A stretch of 64,000 bases of DNA from Cypionkella sinensis (lineage in GTDB: Bacteria > Pseudomonadota > Alphaproteobacteria > Rhodobacterales > Rhodobacteraceae): the NCBI RefSeq assembly GCF_042646385.1, contig NZ_JBHRTO010000001.1, positions 1,860,001 to 1,924,000 of the forward strand. Reading direction: 5' to 3'. The translations under genes were made by a program, and so were the position numbers. The notes under the pieces were generated by a model that saw only the letters and a list, made by a program, of their open reading frames with translations, ran no database searches and was not told the origin of the DNA. Shown here one piece after another: positions 1 to 8,336 of the stretch (its first letter is position 1; each line of letters starts with the position of its first letter).

Positions 1-946
1 GGGCCAAAGCGCGGGCAAGGTTGCGGGTTTCGCCATGGGCTTGCAGGCACCCCGGCGCGCCGGTGCAGGCCACCACGCGCAGCATCGGATCATCGGCGCG
101 GGTGATCAGGCCGGGAAGATCGGGGGCAGCGCCTGCGCCTTCGATCAAAAGCATCCGCCAAGGTGTGACCCGCAGCGGGCCAAGATCGGCCAGCGCGGCC
201 AAGGTTTCCGCCTGCATCTGGCCGAACTCAAAGCCCACCAGCGCGCCTTGCGCCACAGTGCCGGGGCTTGGCGGCGCTGTGGCGGGAATGCGTGGCGCGT
301 CAAACCGATCTGGCAGCGGCACCCGCTGCAACAGCGCGGCCATGCGACCCCGGCCTGCATTGACGCCGCCATTTTCGACGAACCAGCGCGCAAGGGCGAT
401 GGCCTCGGCCACCGCGGTTTGCGGCGTGACGCGCAGGGCGCGGTCGGCCTGGGTGGCCAGCAGCAAGCCATCCGGCCCGGTCTCCAACCAGATATCGGCA
501 GAAACATCGCGCAGGCAGGGTGTGGCGGCGGTATCGAGCACAAAGCCGAACTTGCCGGGGAGCTGCGGCGCATCGGCAGCCGCCAAAGCCTGCGCAAGCG
601 CGTCGGCGAGCGGTTGGGTCGCATCCGCTTCTGTCCAGAACGGCGGGACGATGATGTTGCGGCGGGCTTCATCTGCTGCATCGCGGTCGATCAGGTCGAG
701 CGCGCGCAGGCCTTCGATCAGCGCGGGATGGCTTGCAGGCGTCACGCCGCGCAGTTGCACATTGGCGCGGTTGGAGAGATCAATCAGGCCGTTACCGTGC
801 AAGCGCGCGAGGCGAGCGATGCCGCGTGCCTGATCGGGGGTTAGCCGACCGGCGCGGGGGCGCACGCGCACCACCAAGCCATCACCGGACTGCATCGGGC
901 GCAGGGCACCGGGGCACCAGCCTTGGATGATTGGGCTGGCATTCAT
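1..946 (-). CDS. cobG: Precorrin-3B synthase CobG (3' end cut by window edge)
   Basis: CobG is the oxygen-dependent enzyme that converts precorrin-3A to precorrin-3B in aerobic cobalamin synthesis. It belongs to the nitrite/sulfite reductase ferredoxin-like family with a 4Fe-4S centre. I translated the minus strand from 946: about 315 residues are open to the edge, with the family's LSNRANVQLRG segment near residue 60 and a Cys-containing CTGAPGCLQ motif close to the edge, as expected for the cluster ligands. The ATG at 946 overlaps the cobN stop as ATGA, so the two are translationally coupled. It is the fourth and last visible gene of the riboswitch-controlled operon DUF1636-cobW-cobN-cobG. 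The C-terminus lies outside the window. Confidence 0.9.
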   Translation of the reverse strand, partial: MNASPIIQGWCPGALRPMQSGDGLVVRVRPRAGRLTPDQARGIARLARLHGNGLIDLSNRANVQLRGVTPASHPALIEGLRALDLIDRDAADEARRNIIVPPFWTEADATQPLADALAQALAAADAPQLPGKFGFVLDTAATPCLRDVSADIWLETGPDGLLLATQADRALRVTPQTAVAEAIALARWFVENGGVNAGRGRMAALLQRVPLPDRFDAPRIPATAPPSPGTVAQGALVGFEFGQMQAETLAALADLGPLRVTPWRMLLIEGAGAAPDLPGLITRADDPMLRVVACTGAPGCLQAHGETRNLARALA

Positions 947-3900
947 TCCCCCGCCCCCATCATCGCGGCAATCGAGTTGCGCCGGGTGATCCACAGCCCG
1001 GCATCCGCCAAGGCCTGAAACCGCGCGCGCAGGGCGGCCAAGGCGGCGGGATTTTCGGCCTCCATGAAGGCCACAAGATCTTCGCGGCCCAAGGTGGCTT
1101 CGTGATATAAATCAAAAAGATGCGCGGGCACGTCGCGGGTCAGATGGGCGTAGGCGGCAAGGTTATCCAAGGTTGCTGTCACCTCGGCTGCACCCCGGAA
1201 GCCGTGCCGCATCATGCCGCTCGCCCAATCGGGATTCGCCGCCCGTGCGCGCACTACGCGGCCGACTTCCTCGGCCACCAAGCGCGCGCGGGGGGCATCG
1301 GGGCGGGTGGCGTCGATGTGGTAAAGCGCGGGGGCCTCGGCGCCAATCGCGGCCATGGCGGCGGCAAAGCCGCCCTCATGTGCGGCATAATCCGGGGCCA
1401 GCAGGATATCGGTTTCGACCAGATCCTGCACATGCGCATAGCCATCCGCCGAGCGCAGCCGCGCCTCAAGCGCGCCCCGATTCTGCTGGCTTGCGCCCTT
1501 GGCATCCACCGTCCAATCCGAGGCAGAAAGCCAAGCCTCTCCGGCCAAGGCGCGGCCTGCGTCGGAATAATCGTCGAGGGCGGGTTCCATCCCCATGCCG
1601 TAAAGCCCCGGTTTCGGGCCGAACACGCGCGGGCCGACGGCGATGTAAGGGTTCATGTCAGGGGCTTCGTCGCGGGCGGCAAGGGCGGATGCTGCGGCGT
1701 CGAACAACTGGCTGAGGCCGCCGAATACATCGCGGAACAGGCCAGAGACCCGCAAGGTCACGTCGATCCGGGGGCGGTCGAGCAGGGCAAGTGGCAGGAT
1801 TTCGAACCCCGACACGCGCTCGGAGCCGTCATCCCATTTCGGCGCGACCCCGGCGAGGTGCATCGCCATCGCCAGTTCCTCGCCTGCCGTGCGCATGGTG
1901 GCAGAGCCCCAGAGATCAATCACCAGACCGCGCGGCCAGTCGCCTTTGTCTTGCAGATGGCGGCGCAGCAATTCCTCGGCCAGTTTGACGCCTTGCGCAT
2001 GGGCGGCGCGGCTAGGCACCGCGCGCGGATCGACCGAGAACAGGTTGCGCCCGGTGGGCAGCACATCAGTGCGCCCGCGCCATGGGCTGCCGGATGGGCC
2101 TGCCGCCACCCTGCGGCCTGAAAGGGCGGCGAGCAGACCTTCGGTTTCGCCCGGCGCTTGGCCGTAGATGTGCAGGCCGTCGCCGAACTGGCTTTCCTTG
2201 ATGTCGCAGACGAAGCGGTCAATCCGGGTGATCGCCTCGGCAGGGCTGGCGCTGGCGTCAAGGCCAAGGTCCGCCTCAACGCCCGAGGCTTGCGCCTCTT
2301 CGCGGATCGTTGCGATCAGGCGGTTGCGCCGCGATGGGTCGAGGCCGTCGGCGGTGGAGTATTCATCCAACAGACGTTCAAGGCGGAGCAGGTTTTCGGG
2401 GGTGGCGGATTGCGCCAGTGGTGGCGGGACATGGCCGAGAGTCACGGCGCCAATGCGGCGTTTGGCCTGCGCGGCCTCGCCCGGATCGTTGACGATGAAC
2501 GGGTAGATCACCGGCAGGTCGGCTGTCAGCACCTCGGGCCAGCAGGTGGCGGACAGCGCCACCGATTTGCCCGGCAGCCATTCCAGCGTGCCATGCGCGC
2601 CGATATGCAGCAGCGCGTGCAGGCGTTGCGCGCGGAGCCACAGGTAAAACGCGACGTAAGCGTGGCGCGGGGTGCGGGCGAGGTCGTGATAATCGGCCTC
2701 GCGTTGATCCACGGTGCCGCGTTCGGGTTGCAGCGCGATCAGGGCGTTGCCTGCCTGAGTTGCCGCAAAGTGTAACTGGCCGTCTTGCACCGCGGGGTCG
2801 GTTTCGGGGGCGCCCCAAGCGGCGTGCAGTGCGGTTTGCAGAGCCTCGGGCAGCGTGGCCAGCGCGGTTTTGTAGGCATCCAGCGGCCAGGTCAGCGTCT
2901 GGCGCGTCAGGGCGGTGGCAAGGCCCTGCGTTGCCGGAATGGCGTAGCCTTGCGCGGCCAAAGCAGCCGTCAGTGCCTCGGTTGAGGCCAAGGCATCAAG
3001 GCCAACGGCATGGGCGATCTGATCGGGGCGACCGGGATAGGTCGAGAGGATCACCGCCAGTTTACGCGCGCTGGCATGGGTTTGCGCCAAGCGCAGCCAG
3101 CCCAGCACCCTTGCTACCGTCGCCTGCACGCGGCCCGGATCGGCGCGGTGGGCAAAGCGGGAGAATTGCAGATCGGGGTCGCGTTTCCCCGGCGATTTGA
3201 AGCTGATCACGCCCGCGAAAATCCGCCCGTCCACCTCGGGCAAGACCACATGCATCGCGAGATCTGCGGGCGACAAACCGCGCTCGGACCCCGCCCAGTC
3301 GCGGCGGCGGGCGGTCGACAAAGCTACCTGAAACACCGGGCAACCGGCATCGTCCAGCGGCGTCGCCCCATCGGCACCGCGCGCAGAAAAAGCGGTGGCA
3401 TTGACCACCGCCACCGGGGCCAGATGCGCCAGCGCGCCGCGCAGGAAATCCCCCGCCCCCGGTGCCTTCAAAGACGGGGCGAACAAGCCGTAAGCCGCCA
3501 AGCCCTGCGCGCGAAATTCGCGGATCAGCGCATCAACGGGGGCAGTATCGGCCGATGTCACGTACGAGCGATAGAACGTCACCGCCACCGCCGGGTCTGC
3601 CACCTCGGGCTGCGCAATCACGCCGCGGTCAGGGTCATACCAGCCACAATCGGGCACCCGTTTGTCGCCCAGCACCGGCCCCGCATAAAGCCCCGCCGCC
3701 AAGGCAAGCTGCGCCAAAGCCGCCTGCGCCGCCACCGCCCCGCCCGCATCGCAGAGCGTGGACAGCCGCCGCAAGGTGCTGATCGGCAAGGTGGAATGGG
3801 CGTCGAGTGCCGCATCCTCACGCCCGTCAGCGGGCAACACCGCCAAGGCGATACCCTGCCGCCGCGCCAGATCCTGCAACTGCATCAGGCCGTAGGGCCA

Positions 3901-4191
3901 GTAATTCTCGCCGCCGATCAGGCGCACGAGGATACCTTTGACCCCCACGAGGGTCTGCTGCACATAGGTGTCCACCGACATCGGATGCTGCAGCGCCACC
4001 AGATTGGCCAAGCGCAGCGTCGGCAGCTTCCCCCCAGCCCCTGATTGATTTGCGCGGTGCCATCCCGCCGCGAAAGCGCCAAGGTCACTGTCGGAAAACG
4101 ACAACACCACCAGTTCGGCCGGGGTCTGACCCAGATCGAACGGGGTTTGCGTATCCTCCAGCCCATGGCTTTCGCGGAAGACGACATGCAT
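943..4191 (-). CDS. cobN: Cobaltochelatase large subunit CobN
   Basis: CobN is the large subunit of the ATP-dependent CobNST cobaltochelatase, which inserts cobalt into hydrogenobyrinate a,c-diamide late in the aerobic pathway. It is homologous to magnesium chelatase subunit H. The 1082-residue product shows family segments such as HIGAHGTLEWLPGKSVAL (about residue 535) and VIDLWGSATMRTAGEELA (about residue 770). It is shorter than the roughly 1270 residues of the Pseudomonas denitrificans enzyme, but I see no internal break. The start lies 3 bp after the cobW stop, and its TGA overlaps the cobG start. The partner subunits CobS and CobT (cobaltochelatase) are not in this window. Confidence 0.95.
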   Translation of the reverse strand: MHVVFRESHGLEDTQTPFDLGQTPAELVVLSFSDSDLGAFAAGWHRANQSGAGGKLPTLRLANLVALQHPMSVDTYVQQTLVGVKGILVRLIGGENYWPYGLMQLQDLARRQGIALAVLPADGREDAALDAHSTLPISTLRRLSTLCDAGGAVAAQAALAQLALAAGLYAGPVLGDKRVPDCGWYDPDRGVIAQPEVADPAVAVTFYRSYVTSADTAPVDALIREFRAQGLAAYGLFAPSLKAPGAGDFLRGALAHLAPVAVVNATAFSARGADGATPLDDAGCPVFQVALSTARRRDWAGSERGLSPADLAMHVVLPEVDGRIFAGVISFKSPGKRDPDLQFSRFAHRADPGRVQATVARVLGWLRLAQTHASARKLAVILSTYPGRPDQIAHAVGLDALASTEALTAALAAQGYAIPATQGLATALTRQTLTWPLDAYKTALATLPEALQTALHAAWGAPETDPAVQDGQLHFAATQAGNALIALQPERGTVDQREADYHDLARTPRHAYVAFYLWLRAQRLHALLHIGAHGTLEWLPGKSVALSATCWPEVLTADLPVIYPFIVNDPGEAAQAKRRIGAVTLGHVPPPLAQSATPENLLRLERLLDEYSTADGLDPSRRNRLIATIREEAQASGVEADLGLDASASPAEAITRIDRFVCDIKESQFGDGLHIYGQAPGETEGLLAALSGRRVAAGPSGSPWRGRTDVLPTGRNLFSVDPRAVPSRAAHAQGVKLAEELLRRHLQDKGDWPRGLVIDLWGSATMRTAGEELAMAMHLAGVAPKWDDGSERVSGFEILPLALLDRPRIDVTLRVSGLFRDVFGGLSQLFDAAASALAARDEAPDMNPYIAVGPRVFGPKPGLYGMGMEPALDDYSDAGRALAGEAWLSASDWTVDAKGASQQNRGALEARLRSADGYAHVQDLVETDILLAPDYAAHEGGFAAAMAAIGAEAPALYHIDATRPDAPRARLVAEEVGRVVRARAANPDWASGMMRHGFRGAAEVTATLDNLAAYAHLTRDVPAHLFDLYHEATLGREDLVAFMEAENPAALAALRARFQALADAGLWITRRNSIAAMMGAGE

Positions 4192-4194
4192 GGC

Positions 4195-5229
4195 TCAGGC
4201 CCCCAGCACCGCGCGGATCGCTGCCAGATCGACATGGTGATGCTCGGCAATCACCACAAGCTGCCCCTTGCGCGGGGACGCCCCCCAAGGCCGGTCAAAC
4301 TGATGCCGCACCCGCGCGCCCACTGCCTGCACCAGCAGCCGCATCGGCTTGCCTGCGACCGCCACATAGCCCTTCACCCGCAGGATATGCTGTTCATCGG
4401 CGAGGCGCTGGATGGCCGCCACCAAAGCATCGACATCGCTGATTTCCGGCAGATCAATCACCACGGTGTCGAAATCATCATGCTCGTGGTCATCATGACC
4501 ATCGTGATGCGAGGGGCGTGCCGCCAGATCATCCTCTGCCTTCGCGTTCAGGCCAAGGATCAACGCCGGATCAATGATGCCTTCGGACATCGCCAGAATC
4601 GGGATAGGACGCGGGCTTTCCGCCACGATCACGGCGCGCGCGGCGGCCAAGCCAGCCTCACCCGCCAGATCGGCCTTGCTCATCAACACGATGTCGGCGC
4701 AGGCGAGTTGATCCTCGAACACCTCGGACAAAGGCGTTTCATGGTCGATGGACTCATCGGCTGCGCGCTGCGCATCCACCGCCGCCACATCCGGCGCGAA
4801 GCGACCCGCCGCAACTGCTTCGGCATCGGCCAAGGCGATCACGCCATCGACGGTGATTTTCGAGCGGATAGCGGGCCAGTCGAAGGCCTTCAACAGCGGC
4901 TTCGGCAAGGCCAGACCCGAGGTTTCGATGATGATGTGATCTGGCCGCTGCGGCAGCGCCATCAAAGCCTCGATCGTCGGGATGAAATCATCGGCCACGG
5001 TGCAGCAGATGCAGCCATTGGCAAGCTCGACGATGTTTTCCACCGGGCAATTGTCGTCGGCGCAGGATTTCAGAATGTCACCATCCACGCCGACGGTGCC
5101 AAATTCATTGACGAGGATTGCCAGCCGCTTGCCCTGCGGATTCTGCATCAGATGCCGGATCAGCGTGGTCTTGCCCGCGCCCAGAAAGCCGGTGATCACA
5201 GTGACGGGGATTTTCGACAGATCAGACAT
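4195..5229 (-). CDS. cobW: CobW, G3E-family GTPase metallochaperone
   Basis: CobW is a GTP-dependent metal chaperone of the G3E (COG0523) family, thought to deliver cobalt to the CobNST chelatase. The 344-residue product has the P-loop GFLGAGKT at residues 14-21, the family CxCC metal motif as CICC at residues 73-76, and a His/Asp-rich stretch (SHHDGHDDHEHDD) near residue 240, typical of metal-binding members. The CobW C-terminal domain follows, with residues from about 260 on. It starts directly after the upstream DUF1636 stop and ends 3 bp before cobN. Its place in an operon behind a cobalamin riboswitch supports a cobalt rather than zinc role. Confidence 0.94.
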   Translation of the reverse strand: MSDLSKIPVTVITGFLGAGKTTLIRHLMQNPQGKRLAILVNEFGTVGVDGDILKSCADDNCPVENIVELANGCICCTVADDFIPTIEALMALPQRPDHIIIETSGLALPKPLLKAFDWPAIRSKITVDGVIALADAEAVAAGRFAPDVAAVDAQRAADESIDHETPLSEVFEDQLACADIVLMSKADLAGEAGLAAARAVIVAESPRPIPILAMSEGIIDPALILGLNAKAEDDLAARPSHHDGHDDHEHDDFDTVVIDLPEISDVDALVAAIQRLADEQHILRVKGYVAVAGKPMRLLVQAVGARVRHQFDRPWGASPRKGQLVVIAEHHHVDLAAIRAVLGA

Positions 5230-5613
5230 TCAGGCCTCCAAAGCCGTAAGAATAGGGGGAATGATAATCGGTGGGATTCGGGCAAGGCTCTGCTTGCGGA
5301 AGATCACCGGGCGCGCACGCCACGGCACGATGCCATCAGGGGCATCCAGATAAGCGGCGGCACCCAGCAGAATATCGGGCGCATCGGCAGGGGTCAGGCG
5401 ACCGTAAACATAAGACCAACGCCCCGGTGCCGACAACGCCACCGCAGCGCCGGAATTGCAGGCCGACAGACATTCCACGCCGACAATGCGCAAGCCTGCC
5501 GGAACCGCGCCCGCCTGCAACGCCGCCAGCAGCTTCGCACCGGCAACGGGCTGTCCGTCTTCCACGACTTCACCCGCCTTACAGGTGGTGCAGACATGCA
5601 ACGTTACACTCAT
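5230..5613 (-). CDS. DUF1636 thioredoxin-fold 2Fe-2S-like protein
   Basis: A 127-residue protein with cysteines at residues 8, 11, 48 and 52 (C-x2-C then C-x3-C), the spacing of thioredoxin-like 2Fe-2S ferredoxins; I recognise it as the DUF1636 family. Its biochemical role is not known to me. It is the first gene after the cobalamin riboswitch and abuts cobW with no gap, so it is co-expressed with cobalt insertion. Plausible roles are a redox or metal-binding partner for CobG or CobW, but this is inference from position only. The start ATG at 5613 follows a short purine-rich stretch. Confidence 0.8.
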   Translation of the reverse strand: MSVTLHVCTTCKAGEVVEDGQPVAGAKLLAALQAGAVPAGLRIVGVECLSACNSGAAVALSAPGRWSYVYGRLTPADAPDILLGAAAYLDAPDGIVPWRARPVIFRKQSLARIPPIIIPPILTALEA

Positions 5614-5704
5614 CGGCCTACCCTATAGCGGCGATGGGGATGGCCAGAAGGGCGGCCATGCGGCCACCTGCTGGTTGCGAAACACCCCGTTCGCCCGTTC
5701 AGTC

Positions 5705-5875
5705 ACATGCGCTGGCAGGTCTCCCGGCTTGCGGATCCGGGGGCTGGCCCCCACGGCTGCCCGCCTTCCCGGATTGCTCCAGTGGCCTCAGGCAACCTCT
5801 CCGGTCACGGTCGCGGGGGCGGCAGCTTTTGGGGTCGCCCCCTTTCGCATTCCCTCTTGGCCTGTCATAGACAGG
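5705..5875 (-). promoter_or_regulatory. Cobalamin riboswitch controlling DUF1636-cobW-cobN-cobG
   Basis: Reading the minus strand from about 5875 to 5705 gives the ordered conserved pieces of an AdoCbl riboswitch: GGGAATGCG, the GCTGCCCCCGC-like core segment, GGTTGCCTGAGGCCACTGG, CCGGGAAGG, and the B12 box AGCCGGGAGACCTGCC (5714-5729). It faces the DUF1636 start at 5613. The roughly 90-nt spacer holds a 7-bp GC hairpin (5651-5668) that could belong to the expression platform. Binding of adenosylcobalamin normally represses the downstream genes. The divergent gene cobO begins only 60 bp beyond its 5' end, so both promoters must overlap in 5870-5935. Confidence 0.93.
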
Positions 5876-5935
5876 AACCAGCGCTGGGTTCACCTGTGGC
5901 AGAACCACGCGCCATGTCAAGCAACGGATGGCCCC

Positions 5936-6586
5936 ATGTCTGACCCTATCCTGATCGCAGAATCTGATACCGACGCTTCGGGCGACGAAAACGCCCGCCA
6001 TGCGCGGAAGATGGCAAAGAAGAAGGCCGCACGCGATAAGATCATGGCGGGCAAGGCGGGCGATAAAGGGCTGCTGATCGTCCACACCGGGGCGGGCAAG
6101 GGCAAATCCTCCAGCGGGTTCGGGATGATTCTGCGCTGTATCGCACATGAAATGCCTTGTGCAGTGGTGCAGTTCATCAAAGGCGCATGGGATACCGGCG
6201 AGCGGCGGATCATCGAGACGCATTTCCCCGACCTGTGCGAATTTCACGCCATGGGCGAAGGCTTTACCTGGGAAACCCAGGATCGCGCCCGCGATATTGC
6301 CATGGCGGAAAAGGGCTGGGAAAAGGCCAAGGAGTTGATCCGCGACCCCGGCAACCGGCTTGTGCTGCTGGATGAAATCAACATCGCTTTGCGCTACGAT
6401 TACCTCGACATCGCCGAGGTGCTGGCCTTCCTTGCCGCTGAGAAACCGCCGCTGACGCATGTGGTGATGACCGGGCGCAACGCGAAGCCAGAACTGATCG
6501 AGGCCGCTGATCTTGTGACCGAGATGACACTGATCAAGCATCCGTTCCGCTCTGGCATCAAGGCGCAGCCGGGGGTGGAGTTCTAA
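5936..6586 (+). CDS. cobO: Cob(I)yrinic acid a,c-diamide adenosyltransferase CobO
   Basis: Transfers the 5'-deoxyadenosyl group of ATP to cob(I)yrinate a,c-diamide (CobO/BtuR/CobA family). The 216-residue product has the P-loop HTGAGKGKSSSGFGM at about residues 50-64 and the family segment VLLDEINIALRYDYLD. The reading frame is open far upstream (to 5456), but that extension runs through the antisense of the riboswitch, so I start at the ATG at 5936 (MSDPILIAES), the usual N-terminus length. A Lys/Arg-rich N-terminal helix follows. It is divergent from the riboswitch operon and upstream of cobQ. Confidence 0.93.
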   Translation: MSDPILIAESDTDASGDENARHARKMAKKKAARDKIMAGKAGDKGLLIVHTGAGKGKSSSGFGMILRCIAHEMPCAVVQFIKGAWDTGERRIIETHFPDLCEFHAMGEGFTWETQDRARDIAMAEKGWEKAKELIRDPGNRLVLLDEINIALRYDYLDIAEVLAFLAAEKPPLTHVVMTGRNAKPELIEAADLVTEMTLIKHPFRSGIKAQPGVEF

Positions 6587-6615
6587 GGCTGTGGCGCAGT
6601 TTGACAGATCAGACT

Positions 6616-6660
6616 GGGGGCCAGCCCCCAAACCCCCGGAGTATTTTCGCCAAGATGAAG
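6616..6660 (+). repeat. Composite intergenic element, copy A
   Basis: A GGGGGC/GCCCCC hairpin (6616-6629) is followed by a C-rich spacer and the box GGAGTATTTTCGCCAAGATG ending with AAG at 6660. It lies 30 bp after cobO and in the same orientation. The same order of parts recurs at 14616, 57096 and, inverted, at 60541 and 6728. The hairpin followed by TATTTT could act as a terminator. Confidence 0.8.
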
Positions 6661-6727
6661 TTGGCAGAACGACAATGCCCAACTCTGTCAGCGACCAGAC
6701 GCATCGCAAAAAATTCCAAGCCGGTGG

Positions 6728-6760
6728 CTTCATCTTGGCGGAAAATACTCCCGCCGGAGG
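6728..6760 (-). repeat. Composite intergenic element, copy B (inverted to A)
   Basis: On the minus strand this reads CCTCCGGCGGGAGTATTTT, then CCGCCAAGATGAAG. It faces copy A across 67 bp, so the cobO-cobQ gap carries a converging pair. A short open frame across both copies (6591-6800) consists of the translated repeats and is not a gene. Confidence 0.78.
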
Positions 6761-6796
6761 CTTCCGCATGATCCGCGTGCAGCGTCGGTGGCAGGC

Positions 6797-8242
6797 ATGA
6801 AGGCCCTGATGATACAGGGCGCGGGGTCGAATGTCGGCAAATCGCTGCTGGTGGCGGGGCTATGCCGCGCGGCAAAGTTGCGCGGGTTGTCGGTGGCGCC
6901 GTTCAAGCCGCAGAACATGTCCAACAATGCCGCCGTGACGGCCAACGGTGGCGAGATTGGCCGCGCGCAGGCGTTGCAGGCGCTGGCCTGCGGGCTTGAT
7001 CCGCACACCGATATGAACCCGGTGCTGCTGAAGCCGGAATCCGAGACGGGTAGCCAAGTGGTGGTGCAGGGCAAGCGCATCGCGACGGTGAAGGCGCGGG
7101 AGTATGCGGCGTTGAAGCCAAAGCTGATGGCCCCGGTGCTGGACAGTTTTAACCGTTTGAAATCGCGGCACGATCTGGTGATCGTCGAAGGCGCGGGCAG
7201 TCCGGCTGAGGTTAACTTGCGGTCGGGTGACATTGCCAATATGGGCTTTGCCCGAGCCGCCGATTGCCCGGTTATCCTGACCGGCGACATTGATCGCGGC
7301 GGGGTGATCGCGCAGATCGTCGGCTCGCAGGCGGTGCTGGACCCAGCCGACAATGCGATGATTGCGGGGTTCCTGATCAACAAGTTCCGCGGCGATCCGC
7401 GGCTGTTTGACGATGGCTATCGGCTGATCGAAACCCGCACCGGATGGCGCGGCTTTGGCGTGGTGCCGTTCTTTGCGGGTGCCCATAAACTGCCCGCCGA
7501 GGATGCGTTGGACCTGCCGAAAGGCGGCGGCGCGGGGGCCTACAAGATCGCGGCGCTGACCCTGTCGCGGATTGCCAATTTCGATGACCTTGATCCTTTG
7601 GCGCAGGAACCCGGCGTCAGCCTGTCGATGATCCGCGCCGGCGAGGCGCTGCCCGGTGACACCGATCTGGTGATCATCCCCGGCAGCAAATCCACCCGTG
7701 GTGATCTGGCCTTTCTGCGCGCGCAGGGCTGGCACATTGACCTGGCCGCGCATCTGCGGCGGGGCGGGCGCGTGCTGGGCATTTGCGGAGGCTATCAGAT
7801 GCTGGGCCAGATCGTGCGCGACGCGGGCGGCATCGAAGGCCCGGCGGGTGAAACGGCTGGTCTTGGCGCGCTGCAGGTTGACACCGAGATGACCCCAGAC
7901 AAGCGCTTGACCCGCACCGAGGCCATTCACGCCGCGACCGGCCTTGCGATGCAGGGCTATGAGATTCACATCGGCCGCACCGAAGGGCCTGACCGCGCAC
8001 GGCCTTTTGCCTTTGTGAACGGTCAGCCAGAGGGGGCGGTTTCCACAGATGGCCGGGTGATGGGCAGCTATCTGCACGGCATGTTCGCCAATGATGCCTT
8101 CCGTGCGGGCTTTCTGCGCCAGATTGGCGCGCAAGCCTCAAACCTGTCTTATGGCGCGGGGGTTGAGGCGGCGCTGGACGCCCTCGCCGCGCATCTGGAA
8201 GCGCATGTTGATGTGGCAGGCCTGCTCGGCTTGGCGCGGTAA
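6797..8242 (+). CDS. cobQ: Cobyric acid synthase CobQ
   Basis: Amidates the b, d, e and g carboxylates of adenosylcobyrinate a,c-diamide using glutamine and ATP. The 481-residue product has the N-terminal dethiobiotin-synthetase-like ATPase motif QGAGSNVGKS (about residues 7-16) and the family KPQNMSNNA segment, then a class I glutaminase domain with the nucleophile Cys330 in GICGGYQMLG and the late His in GSYLHGMF. I choose the ATG at 6797 over a GTG nine bases upstream because MKALMIQGAGSNVGKS is the normal beginning. It stands alone between a repeat pair and a 27-bp inverted repeat. Confidence 0.95.
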   Translation: MKALMIQGAGSNVGKSLLVAGLCRAAKLRGLSVAPFKPQNMSNNAAVTANGGEIGRAQALQALACGLDPHTDMNPVLLKPESETGSQVVVQGKRIATVKAREYAALKPKLMAPVLDSFNRLKSRHDLVIVEGAGSPAEVNLRSGDIANMGFARAADCPVILTGDIDRGGVIAQIVGSQAVLDPADNAMIAGFLINKFRGDPRLFDDGYRLIETRTGWRGFGVVPFFAGAHKLPAEDALDLPKGGGAGAYKIAALTLSRIANFDDLDPLAQEPGVSLSMIRAGEALPGDTDLVIIPGSKSTRGDLAFLRAQGWHIDLAAHLRRGGRVLGICGGYQMLGQIVRDAGGIEGPAGETAGLGALQVDTEMTPDKRLTRTEAIHAATGLAMQGYEIHIGRTEGPDRARPFAFVNGQPEGAVSTDGRVMGSYLHGMFANDAFRAGFLRQIGAQASNLSYGAGVEAALDALAAHLEAHVDVAGLLGLAR

Positions 8243-8256
8243 TCGCCCCATTCCCA

Positions 8257-8324
8257 CGCCGCCCCGGACTTGATCCGGGGCCTCTTGGGCTGAGGTGAGG
8301 CCCCGGATCAAGTCCGGGGCGGCG
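8257..8324. repeat. Perfect 27-bp inverted repeat, convergent cobQ/bluB junction
   Basis: Arms 8257-8283 and 8298-8324 are perfectly complementary with a 14-nt loop. The core is CCCCGGACTTGATCCGGGGC. A single arm copy with one change occurs at 56507-56534. It separates cobQ (plus) from bluB (minus), where it may act as a bidirectional terminator, although it lacks T runs. Confidence 0.9.
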
Positions 8325-8336
8325 TCGCACCTGCGA

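Noticed and set aside
5456..5935. N-terminal extension of CobO by 160 residues
   Set aside because: It covers the antisense of the DUF1636 start and of the riboswitch; the family starts at about the ATG at 5936.
6591..6800. 69-codon frame between cobO and cobQ
   Set aside because: The product is the translation of two converging copies of the composite repeat and has no start signal.
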